DNA from: UMGS755 sp045602005
Lineage (GTDB): Bacteria > Bacillota > Clostridia > UBA1381 > UBA9506
Reading direction: 5' to 3'
Assembly: GCA_045602005.1 (NCBI GenBank)
Contig: JAZSAS010000004.1
Coordinates: 1-11,459 of the forward strand
DNA length: 11,459 nucleotides
Position 1 is the first letter of the stretch; each line of letters starts with the position of its first letter. The notes beneath the pieces are model-generated. The model worked only from the letters and a program-made list of their open reading frames with translations. It made no database searches and was not told where the DNA came from. A program made the position numbers and the translations under genes. Shown here one piece after another: positions 1 to 6,001 of the stretch.

Positions 1-140
1 TAAAAATACATAACTATAAATACAACAGGTTTCCTATGCGACCGCTCAATTGGAAAACTCCTATTGATTATATCAACGCTTTCCTTGAAGACGGTGAAAT
101 TTTTTAATCAATTTTGTAACACATCATTGACAAACCTACA
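1..140 (+). mobile_element. Probable insertion sequence, right end
   Basis: The transposase tail stops at 107. About 30 bases later the sequence reads TTGACAAACCTACA, ending at 140, which on the other strand begins TGTAGGTTTGTCAA. A terminal inverted repeat starting 5'-TG is common for this transposase type. The opposite end is outside the window, so the repeat cannot be matched and the boundary at 140 is inferred. Confidence 0.4.
3..107 (+). pseudogene. 3' end of an IS transposase (partial at left edge)
   Basis: An open frame enters from the left edge and stops at TAA 105-107, giving 34 residues. It contains PMRPLNWKTP followed by IDYINAFLEDGEIF. The pattern of a Pro-Met-Arg, Leu-Asn-Trp-Lys-(T/S)-Pro and a short acidic tail is typical of the extreme C-terminus of DDE transposases with an rve integrase core (IS3/IS481-like). 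Only the tail is visible, so catalytic residues cannot be checked, and the gene may be intact beyond the window. Family assignment rests on the motif alone. It points rightward, opposite to bsh, so the element would lie downstream of the bsh transcript. Confidence 0.55.
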
Positions 141-221
141 ATGTTTTAAAATTTTACATTTACAGTTTAGAAGTATATCTGAAAAAGTATGAAATTCGTT
201 TCCCAAAGCTTTTCTTTGTTA

Positions 222-269
222 TCAAGCTGTTTGAACCTGATAAATATTGAAAAAGGCATGCATAACCAT
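222..269 (-). CDS. Very short ORF (15 codons) with a strong ribosome binding site downstream of bsh
   Basis: Just past the bsh stop codon, the minus strand carries GGGGAGGTGAT (271-281), a near-perfect complement of the 16S rRNA 3' end. It is followed by in-frame ATGs at 272 and 269. From 269 the frame encodes MVMHAFFNIYQVQTA and stops at TGA 222-224. The Shine-Dalgarno is better than that of most real genes here, and spacing to ATG 269 is about 5 nt. It could be a true small peptide translated after bsh, or the surviving start of a gene whose remainder was lost when the insertion sequence arrived. No similarity to a known peptide is recognised. Confidence 0.3.
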   Translation of the reverse strand: MVMHAFFNIYQVQTA

Positions 270-287
270 CATCACCTCCCCATTTTT

Positions 288-1259
288 TTAATTTTGATAA
301 AAGATGTTTGCTTTTTCTTCTATATCATAGATAATAAGCTCTTTTCCATTCAAGTTTTCTTTATGCATATCCACCCTGCAAATGGTGCTGTTATAATAAC
401 TTGTATAATAATAAATTCCCTTATCTGTGTTACAGCAGGAACTGTAATTGGTCATTTCAAACGCCTCTCCCACACAAACACATCCCTTTTGCTGATAGAC
501 TGAATAAAGAATGTGAAAAAACTGATGAACAATCTCTTCTTCTGTTTCTCCATAGGCAGAGTTAAGCTTTGTAAAACAAGCTTTTACAAAGCGCGACATA
601 GAAGACAAATCCCCCGGCAATCCCAAACCACCCATACCCCGGCTATATGGCATTAAATCAAGTTTTTCAGAAAACCGGTTTTCAGGATTGTTCGCCGAAA
701 CCGACAAAAAGTTTCGCAAATTAAAAAGGTGTATGTCGAATGAAGGGCTGTTCGTTAAAACGCCCACGGGGTTTTCATACACAAAAAGTCCCTCCTTGGT
801 TTGCTCTATGGTAATAGACTTCTCCCTGTCTGAAAGCATAAAGTGAAGGGGCGAAGGCTTGAGAGAATCATCAAAGGCTTCGTCTGTTAGATTAACGTTT
901 TCCAGCAATTTTTCTGCCTCTGCCACTGTTTGACACCGGGTCAGAATCCATGGTATCAATTCAAAAGAGGCAACATTTTCTTTATCCTTTTGTTTTTGTT
1001 TATAATGGGCATATTCAGGAAAATTTAGCCCCGCCATGGCCAGACCCTTTTCGTTAACTGCATCAAAATAAAGGGGATAGTTATGATAGGGCAAGGCCAT
1101 GCCAATGATCCCATAATGTTCACTCGTTGTTTGGCCGTTTCTGAAATGAAATTCATAGCGCCTGGGTGTGATGGTGATTTTTTCTCCAAAGGTGTGCTCA
1201 TAATCTAAATTTCTGCCAAAATAGTGGTCTTTTACCACGACTGAAATGGCTGTACACAT
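288..1259 (-). CDS. bsh: Choloylglycine (bile salt) hydrolase
   Basis: This is an Ntn-hydrolase of the choloylglycine hydrolase family that cleaves the glycine or taurine amide bond of conjugated bile acids; family members are cytoplasmic homotetramers. The ATG at 1259 is chosen because Cys2 must become the N-terminal nucleophile after Met removal; a longer frame to 1334 would bury it. AAGGA lies about 7 nt upstream. The 323-aa product has the expected length. Visible family residues are Cys2, Arg16, Asp19, Asn79 (GLNF), Asn170 (VLTNSP) and Arg223 (SSMSRF), matching the C2/R/D/N/N/R set of characterised enzymes. The loop YSRGMGGLGLPGD (205-217) is typical of clostridial members. It follows the DUF3048 lipoprotein gene on the same strand, 137 nt away across a large inverted repeat, so it may have its own promoter. 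Penicillin V acylase is the main alternative, but the loop and Asn set favour bile salts. Confidence 0.9.
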   Translation of the reverse strand: MCTAISVVVKDHYFGRNLDYEHTFGEKITITPRRYEFHFRNGQTTSEHYGIIGMALPYHNYPLYFDAVNEKGLAMAGLNFPEYAHYKQKQKDKENVASFELIPWILTRCQTVAEAEKLLENVNLTDEAFDDSLKPSPLHFMLSDREKSITIEQTKEGLFVYENPVGVLTNSPSFDIHLFNLRNFLSVSANNPENRFSEKLDLMPYSRGMGGLGLPGDLSSMSRFVKACFTKLNSAYGETEEEIVHQFFHILYSVYQQKGCVCVGEAFEMTNYSSCCNTDKGIYYYTSYYNSTICRVDMHKENLNGKELIIYDIEEKANIFYQN

Positions 1260-1332
1260 AAAATTCCTTCTTTCATTTTTGTTTAGTTTGTGTTGTTCTT
1301 GCCATTTCATGTAAAGATAGAGAAATTTCTGC

Positions 1333-1338
1333 ATTATA
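1333..1338 (-). promoter_or_regulatory. Possible -10 box for bsh
   Basis: The minus strand reads TGTTATATAATGC here, giving a TATAAT (or TG-n-TATATA) hexamer about 75 nt upstream of the bsh start. No convincing -35 is seen at the right distance, because that stretch is occupied by the inverted repeat. This is a weak call. Confidence 0.25.
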
Positions 1339-1339
1339 T

Positions 1340-1381
1340 AACACCAACCTCTTGCTAGCGCTAACGCAAGAGGTTGGTGTT
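1340..1381. repeat. Perfect 16-bp inverted repeat between the lipoprotein gene and bsh
   Basis: The left arm AACACCAACCTCTTGC (1340-1355) and right arm at 1366-1381 are exact reverse complements around a 10-nt spacer that itself contains TAGCGCTA. It lies 15 nt beyond the lipoprotein stop codon, where a terminator would be expected. However, neither side has a T-run: on the minus strand it is followed by ATATAATGC. It may act as a Rho-independent-like terminator of poor quality, a processing or mRNA-stability hairpin, or a protein-binding palindrome controlling bsh. Confidence 0.75.
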
Positions 1382-1396
1382 GCTCGTGTTGGATAT

Positions 1397-2413
1397 TCAG
1401 CTAATGGTAATTGCGGCAGACGGACTGATAATATTCACAATCGTTTTCCCTGGATTGATGAAAAGGGGCGTTCCGTCGGCTTTTTTATAGACTGTATTGC
1501 CCCCTCTGGAGGGTTTAGACCAGGTAATTTCTATAAAAGAACCATTGGTAAAATAATATCCTTTCCCGCTGCCGGTTGTATCAATCTGCCGTCTGTCTGT
1601 GCCGTCACCTAAGGAAGTGTCATGAATCAATTCCACAATAATGTTTTTAACCGCTAAAACTTCTCCATTTTGCATTACATGGGGATTTTGGTCAATGCTC
1701 TTTTCATATAAGCCGGTTTCTGCATTGAAATGATACCCTGTGGAATAAAAAGATGAATAAGGAAGTAAAATTTCATTTGCAATATTCTCTGCCGGCAAGG
1801 TTAAATAGCTGTCTGCATACTGTAGACCGTTTTTGCGTTCTGTCTCATCCGCAAAACCCTTTGCAGATGACATTTTCTTAATGTTTTCTGTGCTTGTATA
1901 GGCACTGTGCCAGTCGCCCCTAAACTTTTCTTCCCGCCAGAAAGCGTTGCCGTCACCGCCTAAAACACCGTTAATTTTATGAATCCCAAAAGCAGAAATA
2001 TCTTGAATAGCCTTCGGGCTCCAGCCATAATGGATATAAATAGCATCATTTTCCAGCACATAATCTAAAAAGTAATGTCTGGAGGAGCGAACAGGGCCAA
2101 TCTTTTTCACATCATCTCTAAAAAACGCTAAAAATCGTGTGGCTCCGCCCTCAACCGCCATTTCATATATCAAATATGCCTCATTCAGTCCGGCATGCGG
2201 TCTTGCATTTCTGTCGTCATTGTCAATCATAACACCGATAGGCCGCTCACGGGTTTCCACGTAGTTTTTGAAGAAAGTATCAATCTCCAGTGCCACAGGG
2301 TCAACGGTTGGCTCGGGCGTAGAAACCGGTGCTAATGCTGACTTCCCTCCACAACCGGAAAACAGCAAAATACCACACAATAAAACTGCCAATATCGCTA
2401 AATGCTTTTTCAT
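1397..2413 (-). CDS. YerB-like DUF3048 lipoprotein
   Basis: This is a secreted lipoprotein of the DUF3048 family (B. subtilis YerB is the best-known member); the molecular function of the family is not established. The ATG at 2413 is preferred over an upstream start at 2449 because it follows AAGGAGA with about 8 nt spacing and yields a classical signal peptide: Lys-Lys, a hydrophobic stretch, then the lipobox FSGC with Cys21 as the lipidated residue. A Pro/Thr-rich linker follows (about 25-40), then the conserved DUF3048 body with RPIGVMIDND, an RPHAGLNEA block, and GPVRSSRHYF. The C-terminal part contains the G-K-G-Y-Y-F-T-N-G and I-T-W-S-K blocks and ends with the usual Gly-Lys-Thr strand. 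Length is 338 aa, as expected. It has its own upstream promoter and structured leader. Anchoring on the outer face of the membrane is inferred from the lipobox. Confidence 0.88.
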   Translation of the reverse strand: MKKHLAILAVLLCGILLFSGCGGKSALAPVSTPEPTVDPVALEIDTFFKNYVETRERPIGVMIDNDDRNARPHAGLNEAYLIYEMAVEGGATRFLAFFRDDVKKIGPVRSSRHYFLDYVLENDAIYIHYGWSPKAIQDISAFGIHKINGVLGGDGNAFWREEKFRGDWHSAYTSTENIKKMSSAKGFADETERKNGLQYADSYLTLPAENIANEILLPYSSFYSTGYHFNAETGLYEKSIDQNPHVMQNGEVLAVKNIIVELIHDTSLGDGTDRRQIDTTGSGKGYYFTNGSFIEITWSKPSRGGNTVYKKADGTPLFINPGKTIVNIISPSAAITIS

Positions 2414-2547
2414 ATTATGTATCTCCTTCTTATAATAAAATTTTATCAATTTGCATGGCGATTCAAGGCTAAGTCATTGCCCTTGGCCATCCCCAGCCTT
2501 TGTTTTATATATTTTTCATTGCAACACATAAGGTTTAGATGCAGTTT

Positions 2548-2644
2548 AGGCTCCCTTGTGTAAAGGGAGTTGTCAGCGTAGCTGACTGAGGGTTTGTTCC
2601 CGTTATTGCATTTTACAACCCCTCCGAGTTTGCTTTGCAAACTC
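2548..2644. repeat. Multi-hairpin intergenic repeat element (lipoprotein gene leader)
   Basis: Three exact small hairpins lie in series: CTCCCTT/AAGGGAG (2551-2557 with 2563-2569), GTCAGC/GCTGAC (2572-2577 with 2581-2586) and GAGTTTGC/GCAAACTC (2626-2633 with 2637-2644). Between the last two, GAGGGTTTGT (from 2589) can pair with ACAACCCCTC (to 2624) with one mismatch. The CTCCCTTGTGTAAAGGGAG and CTGAGGG modules resemble a repeat I know to be widespread in gut Clostridia genomes. An open frame runs through it (2446-2706) but is a by-product of the repeat. In the lipoprotein direction it begins right after a TATAAT box, so it would form the mRNA leader. Confidence 0.7.
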
Positions 2645-2673
2645 ATTATACCACACAATAGAACAAAAATCAA
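2645..2673 (-). promoter_or_regulatory. Promoter for the DUF3048 lipoprotein gene
   Basis: On the minus strand TTGATT (2668-2673), a 17-nt spacer and TATAAT (2645-2650) preceded by TGG form an extended -10 sigma-A type promoter. Initiation about 7 nt further would start the transcript inside the GAGTTTGC hairpin of the adjoining repeat and give a leader of roughly 220 nt before the gene. Confidence 0.6.
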
Positions 2674-2727
2674 TTTGGGTTCATAATTCAAATTATTAAA
2701 TATCATAATAAAAATATAAAAAACAAC

Positions 2728-2756
2728 TAGACAAATCCATCACAAAAATGTATAAT
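2728..2756 (+). promoter_or_regulatory. nagB promoter
   Basis: TAGACA (2728-2733), a 17-nt spacer and TATAAT (2751-2756) form a good sigma-A promoter about 60 nt before nagB. A short inverted repeat, TCAGG (2765-2769) with CCTGA (2781-2785), falls at and just after the expected transcription start and could be an operator or chance; no known amino-sugar regulator box was recognised. Confidence 0.65.
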
Positions 2757-2817
2757 AATTGATGTCAGGATATGTTGCTGCCTGATTTCTAATAATTAAA
2801 TTGGAGAGTGTGTAAGA

Positions 2818-3603
2818 ATGAAACTTATTATCAAGAACAACTACGATGAAATGTGTGCATGGGCCGCACAGCACATTGCTGATGCAATCAACAACCACAG
2901 TGAAAACCGTCCTTTTATTCTGGGACTGCCTACCGGCTCATCACCCCTTGGTGTATATAAAAGACTGATTGAAATGAACAAGGCCGGCGCAGTTAGCTTT
3001 AAAAACGTGGTAACTTTTAACATGGACGAATATGTAGGCCTGCCTAAAGACCACGACCAGAGCTACTGGTATTTCATGCACGACAATTTCTTTAATCATA
3101 TTGATATCCCCAGCGAAAATATAAATATTTTAAACGGTATGGCTGATGACCTTGAAGCCGAATGTCAACGTTACGAAGACAAAATCGCATCCTACGGCGG
3201 CATTGATCTCTTCCTGGGCGGCAGCGGTGTAGACGGTCACATTGCTTTCAACGAGCCCTTTACTTCTCTCACCTCTCGTACCGGCGTTCGTGCTTTAACA
3301 CAAGATACCTTAATTGTTAATTCACGTTTCTTTGATAACGACCCCAACAAGGTGCCGAAAACCGCTCTTTCTGTTGGTGTTGGAACAGTATGCGACTCCA
3401 AAAAGGTTCTGCTTCTCATCAGCGGTCATAACAAGGCCCGTGCACTGCGCCACTGTGTTGAAGGCGGCGTTGACCACGCATGGACCATCAGCGCTCTGCA
3501 GCTTCATCCCTGCGGAATTGTTGCTTGCGACGAAGACGCTTGCGGCGAATTAAAGGTTGACACATATAAATATTTCAAAGAGATTTATAAAGACGAAAAA
3601 TAA
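2818..3603 (+). CDS. nagB: Glucosamine-6-phosphate deaminase
   Basis: The enzyme converts glucosamine 6-phosphate to fructose 6-phosphate and ammonia in the cytoplasm, feeding amino sugars from mucin or cell walls into glycolysis. The 261-aa product has near-E. coli length and aligns without gaps over the key blocks: the phosphate loop LPTGSSPLG (37-45), TFNMDEYVGL with Asp70, GGSGVDGHIAFNEP with Asp139, His141 and Glu146, and the SRFFDND block. These correspond to the E. coli catalytic residues Asp72, Asp141, His143 and Glu148. GGAGAG precedes the ATG by about 10 nt. It is a single-gene unit with its own promoter and terminator; no nagA lies beside it. It diverges from the lipoprotein gene and converges with glnA. 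Confidence 0.97.
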   Translation: MKLIIKNNYDEMCAWAAQHIADAINNHSENRPFILGLPTGSSPLGVYKRLIEMNKAGAVSFKNVVTFNMDEYVGLPKDHDQSYWYFMHDNFFNHIDIPSENINILNGMADDLEAECQRYEDKIASYGGIDLFLGGSGVDGHIAFNEPFTSLTSRTGVRALTQDTLIVNSRFFDNDPNKVPKTALSVGVGTVCDSKKVLLLISGHNKARALRHCVEGGVDHAWTISALQLHPCGIVACDEDACGELKVDTYKYFKEIYKDEK

Positions 3604-3625
3604 ATTTGAATAACTCATAATTGAA

Positions 3626-3668
3626 GAAAAAAGAGCTGACTGACACAGAATCAGTTGGCTCTTTTTGA
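3626..3668 (+). terminator. nagB intrinsic terminator
   Basis: AAAAAGAGCTGACTGA (3628-3643) pairs with the arm at 3651-3666, apart from two G-U wobbles, around a 7-nt loop. The 3' arm ends in a run of T. It begins about 25 nt after the nagB stop. Confidence 0.85.
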
Positions 3669-3777
3669 TTATCAACAAAATATATACAGTTGCCCCATGC
3701 TTCATGACAACAAAACACCGGCATTAAGAGTGCACCTAGAAAATTTACAATTGATATACTAAAAACTGTAAAATAAT

Positions 3778-3813
3778 ATGCCCCCTAAAACGTTAGACAC
3801 ATTTAGGGGGCAT
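3778..3813 (-). terminator. glnA terminator
   Basis: ATGCCCCCTAAA (3778-3789) and its exact reverse complement (3802-3813) form a 12-bp stem with a 12-nt loop, 27 nt past the glnA stop. On the minus strand it is followed by ATTATTTTAC, a moderate T-rich tail. Confidence 0.75.
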
Positions 3814-3840
3814 AGCAGGTTTGAAACCGCTTTTCACATC

Positions 3841-5265
3841 TTACAGATTATAATATTTATCAAACTCGGCGGGATGAGGAATGGCTGCCAACTGACGGCA
3901 CTCCTCACGTTTTGAACTGATAAAGTTTTTCAACAGCACTTCAGGGAATACACCGCCGGCCGTTAAATAGTCATGGTCTGCTTCCAGTGCATCTAGTGCC
4001 TCTTCCAAAGAGGTGGGCAGGTGCTTCAGCTTTGCTTTTTCCTCATCGCTGAGGTGGAACAAGTTCATATCATAAGGACCCCAACCGTTTTCATGGGGAT
4101 CAATTTTGTTTTTAATGCCGTCTAAACCAGCCATGAGAATGGCTGCATAGCAGAAATAAGGATTACAGGTAGCATCCGGATTTCTCAACTCAAAGCGACG
4201 CAGCTTGGGTTCCTTCGCATAAGCAGGAATTCGGATAACCGCACTGCGGTTTGAAGTTGCGTATCCCACCGTAACCGGTGCTTCAAAGCCCGGCACCAAT
4301 CTCTTAAAGGAGTTTGTACTGGGATTGGTCAGTGCACACAAGGAGGCAATATGTTTCAGCAATCCACCCATGAAATAATGTGCTTCCTTGCTCAGGTTAG
4401 AGTAACCGTTGTCATCTGAAAATACCGGTTGACCATCCTTTAAAAGCAGCATATGCACATGCATGCCGTTGCCCGCCTCACCCATAACAGGCTTGGGCAT
4501 AAAGGTAGCAGACATGCCATATTTTCTGGCAGTGTTGTGAATGATATATTTAATCATCATAGTGGCATCAGCCATCTTAGACATTTGACCAAGCTCCGGC
4601 TCAATTTCAAACTGACCGCCGGCACCAACCTCAGGATGATGATAATTAAGGGCAATGCCCGCCTCATCAATCAGCATACACATTTCACTGCGTGCCTCAT
4701 AAGACACATCAAAGGGTTTTGCAACATGATAGTTCTTCTGCTTGGGAACTACATTACCAAGACCATCGGTTCCGCTGTTCCAATGTGCCTGCGCAGCATC
4801 TAATGACATGCCGATTGCATCAGGCTTCACTTCCCAACCAACCTGATCAAAAAGATAGAATTCAAATTCTGGCAGAATGAGCATTGTGTCTGCAATGCCG
4901 CTATCTTTCATATACTGCTCTGCAGCAAGCACAATGTTACGGGGATATTGTGCTAAAGGTCTGTTTTCCGGATTGTCAATAATCATGGCATTACCAGTCA
5001 TTGACAGTGTGGGAATTTCACAAAACGGGTCTATAACAGCCGTATCGGGGTCAGGAATAAAAACCATGTCACTCTTCTCTACTACAGCATACCCATAGTT
5101 TGAAGCATCAAAACCAATGCCGTTTTTCATGGTTTTTTCAGAAAAGTTTTTAGCCGGAATTGTAACATGACGATACTGTCCGTTGATGTCAACCATTTTG
5201 AAATCAACCATTTTAATATCGTGCTCCTGAATCATAGACAGAATATCCTGTACAGTTTTCTTCAC
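3841..5265 (-). CDS. glnA: Glutamine synthetase, type I (beta-like, lacks adenylylation Tyr)
   Basis: It makes glutamine from glutamate, ammonia and ATP; type I enzymes are cytoplasmic dodecamers and the main entry point of ammonia. The start is GTG at 5265, placed by AAAGGAGAGG a few bases upstream. The 474-aa product has Asp53, Glu133 and Glu135 (EFEFYLFD), Glu212 (HHPEV), Glu220, His269 (NGMHVHM), Glu328 (PGFEAPV), Arg340, Glu359 and Arg361, i.e. the ligands and substrate residues of E. coli GlnA. The segment around 150-183 (with HWNSGTDGLG) corresponds to the insertion that marks the GSI-beta subgroup and is absent from B. subtilis-type enzymes. Where beta enzymes have NLYDLP, the target of adenylylation, this protein has NLFHLS: Phe403 replaces the Tyr. 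It therefore should not be controlled by GlnE. Its leader holds an unusual hairpin array. Confidence 0.96.
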   Translation of the reverse strand: MKKTVQDILSMIQEHDIKMVDFKMVDINGQYRHVTIPAKNFSEKTMKNGIGFDASNYGYAVVEKSDMVFIPDPDTAVIDPFCEIPTLSMTGNAMIIDNPENRPLAQYPRNIVLAAEQYMKDSGIADTMLILPEFEFYLFDQVGWEVKPDAIGMSLDAAQAHWNSGTDGLGNVVPKQKNYHVAKPFDVSYEARSEMCMLIDEAGIALNYHHPEVGAGGQFEIEPELGQMSKMADATMMIKYIIHNTARKYGMSATFMPKPVMGEAGNGMHVHMLLLKDGQPVFSDDNGYSNLSKEAHYFMGGLLKHIASLCALTNPSTNSFKRLVPGFEAPVTVGYATSNRSAVIRIPAYAKEPKLRRFELRNPDATCNPYFCYAAILMAGLDGIKNKIDPHENGWGPYDMNLFHLSDEEKAKLKHLPTSLEEALDALEADHDYLTAGGVFPEVLLKNFISSKREECRQLAAIPHPAEFDKYYNL

Positions 5266-5317
5266 TATGTTCCTCTCCTTTGTTTTATTTTTATTTTAAT
5301 TCTAATATATTTACAAA

Positions 5318-5500
5318 ATGAATTGACAACTTCGTTGTCATGAATTGGCGTTCCACCATGACTTCTCGCTCCGCTCCATGAATTGAATTGCCTTTTTATG
5401 CACGAAGTGCAATTCATGAGCCGCAAGGCTCAATTCATGAAATCTTTGATTTCAATTCATGCCGCAGGCAATTCATTGATTTCATCTTAGATGAAATCAT
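5318..5500. repeat. Array of short hairpins with AATTCATG linkers, in the glnA leader
   Basis: Six exact hairpins are strung together: GACAAC/GTTGTC (5325-5339), TGCAC/GTGCA (5399-5411), TGAGCC/GGCTCA with a GCAA loop (5417-5432), TGAAATC/GATTTCA (5438-5454), TGCC/GGCA (5460-5470) and TGATTTCATC/GATGAAATCA (5477-5499). A degenerate unit sits at 5347-5377. The stems differ, but the joints are the same: ATGAATTG in the left part (5318, 5340, 5378) and CAATTCATG in the right part (5410, 5431, 5453, then AATTCAT at 5470). CATGAATTG at 5377-5385 can also pair with CAATTCATG at 5410-5418 around one hairpin. Nothing suggests coding. It lies between the proposed glnA promoter and start codon. Confidence 0.8.
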
Positions 5501-5527
5501 TATAACATATTTTTCCTTAAAAAACAA
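5499..5527 (-). promoter_or_regulatory. glnA promoter, upstream of the hairpin array
   Basis: On the minus strand TTGTTT (5522-5527), a 17-nt spacer and TATAAT (5499-5504) preceded by TGT form an extended -10 promoter. The -10 box touches the outermost hairpin (5477-5499). A transcript from here would carry a leader of about 225 nt containing most of the array. Weaker hexamers between the array and the GTG were seen, but none with proper spacing. Confidence 0.6.
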
Positions 5528-5530
5528 TAA

Positions 5531-5571
5531 AAAAATCAAGGCCATCGATTATTTCGGTGGCCTTGATTTTT
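5531..5571 (-). terminator. Intrinsic terminator of the DUF6514-like gene
   Basis: An 18-bp stem with a single G-U wobble (5531-5548 with 5554-5571) and a 5-nt loop overlaps the stop codon of the small gene at 5570. On the minus strand the stem ends in TTTTT followed by more T-rich sequence. The A/T-rich arms could also let it work in the other direction. Confidence 0.88.
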
Positions 5572-5917
5572 ACACTGCCCTCATACTGTCCTCAACCAGC
5601 AACAACTCGCCGGCAAAGTTCGAGCAACCTAACATATCTTCTAAAATCTCTTTCATAGAAATTGGTGTAACGGTGTTTCTTGCCATCAGAGTTAAAACCG
5701 CTGTCGCTTCTTCCTCCGTCTGGAATACATCAAATATTTTTCGGTATTCCGCATAAGGTGTTCCATCTTTTCGCCTGGCCCTTTTATAAATCTCCAGTCC
5801 GAACCGACAGGCATGTTGGCCTTCAATGTGAACTTCTTTTTTCAGGATGTAATAATCCAAGGAAAACACATCTCCGGTTTCAGTTGCTACATCTGTTGTT
5901 TTGATTAATTTTCTCAT
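5570..5917 (-). CDS. Small protein resembling the DUF6514 family
   Basis: A 115-aa soluble protein of unknown function. The first half has alternating strands (SLDYYILKKEV, CRFGLEIYKRA), and the second half has FDVFQTEEEATAVLTLMARNTVTPISMKEILEDML. A tyrosine-rich N-terminal sheet, a conserved (F/Y)G(L/I)EI and a closing N-x-V-T-P-I-x-(L/M)-x-x-(V/I)-(L/I)-E-D helix are what I associate with clostridial DUF6514 proteins; this is from memory. No signal peptide or membrane segment is present. The ATG at 5917 is the only reasonable start, though its GAGGAG is rather far (about 13 nt). It has its own promoter and terminator, so it is monocistronic, and the neighbours do not hint at a role. Confidence 0.72.
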   Translation of the reverse strand: MRKLIKTTDVATETGDVFSLDYYILKKEVHIEGQHACRFGLEIYKRARRKDGTPYAEYRKIFDVFQTEEEATAVLTLMARNTVTPISMKEILEDMLGCSNFAGELLLVEDSMRAV

Positions 5918-5972
5918 TCGTTGCTCAAACTCCTCTCAAACTATATTTTGTCTCTATCTCTCTTACAAATAC

Positions 5973-6001
5973 ATTATATAGTATTTAAGAGCCATATGCA
6001 A
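5973..6001 (-). promoter_or_regulatory. Promoter of the DUF6514-like gene
   Basis: On the minus strand TTGCAT (5996-6001), a 17-nt spacer and TATAAT (5973-5978) form a sigma-A type promoter about 55 nt upstream of the start codon. Confidence 0.65.

Noticed and set aside
189..503. 104-codon plus-strand frame over the end of bsh
   Set aside because: Antisense to the well-conserved 3' part of bsh and without a ribosome binding site.
288..1334. Longer bsh start adding 25 residues
   Set aside because: It would remove the nucleophilic cysteine from position 2, which the family requires at the processed N-terminus; the inner ATG also has the better ribosome binding site.
2370..2660. 13-bp direct repeat ATACCACACAATA (2370-2382 and 2648-2660)
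   Set aside because: One copy lies in the lipoprotein signal peptide codons and the other in the promoter spacer; two short A/C-rich copies are not enough to claim a duplication.
2446..2706. 86-codon minus-strand frame upstream of the lipoprotein gene
   Set aside because: It runs straight through the three-hairpin repeat and the proposed promoter, has no ribosome binding site and resembles no protein family.
2757..2817. Riboswitch or glmS-like ribozyme before nagB
   Set aside because: The leader is only about 50 nt and shows just a 5-bp inverted repeat, too small for any known aptamer.
5318..5500. The hairpin array as a CRISPR array
   Set aside because: The constant parts are only 7-9 bases, the units are 16-22 bases apart and the variable parts are self-complementary; no cas genes are nearby.
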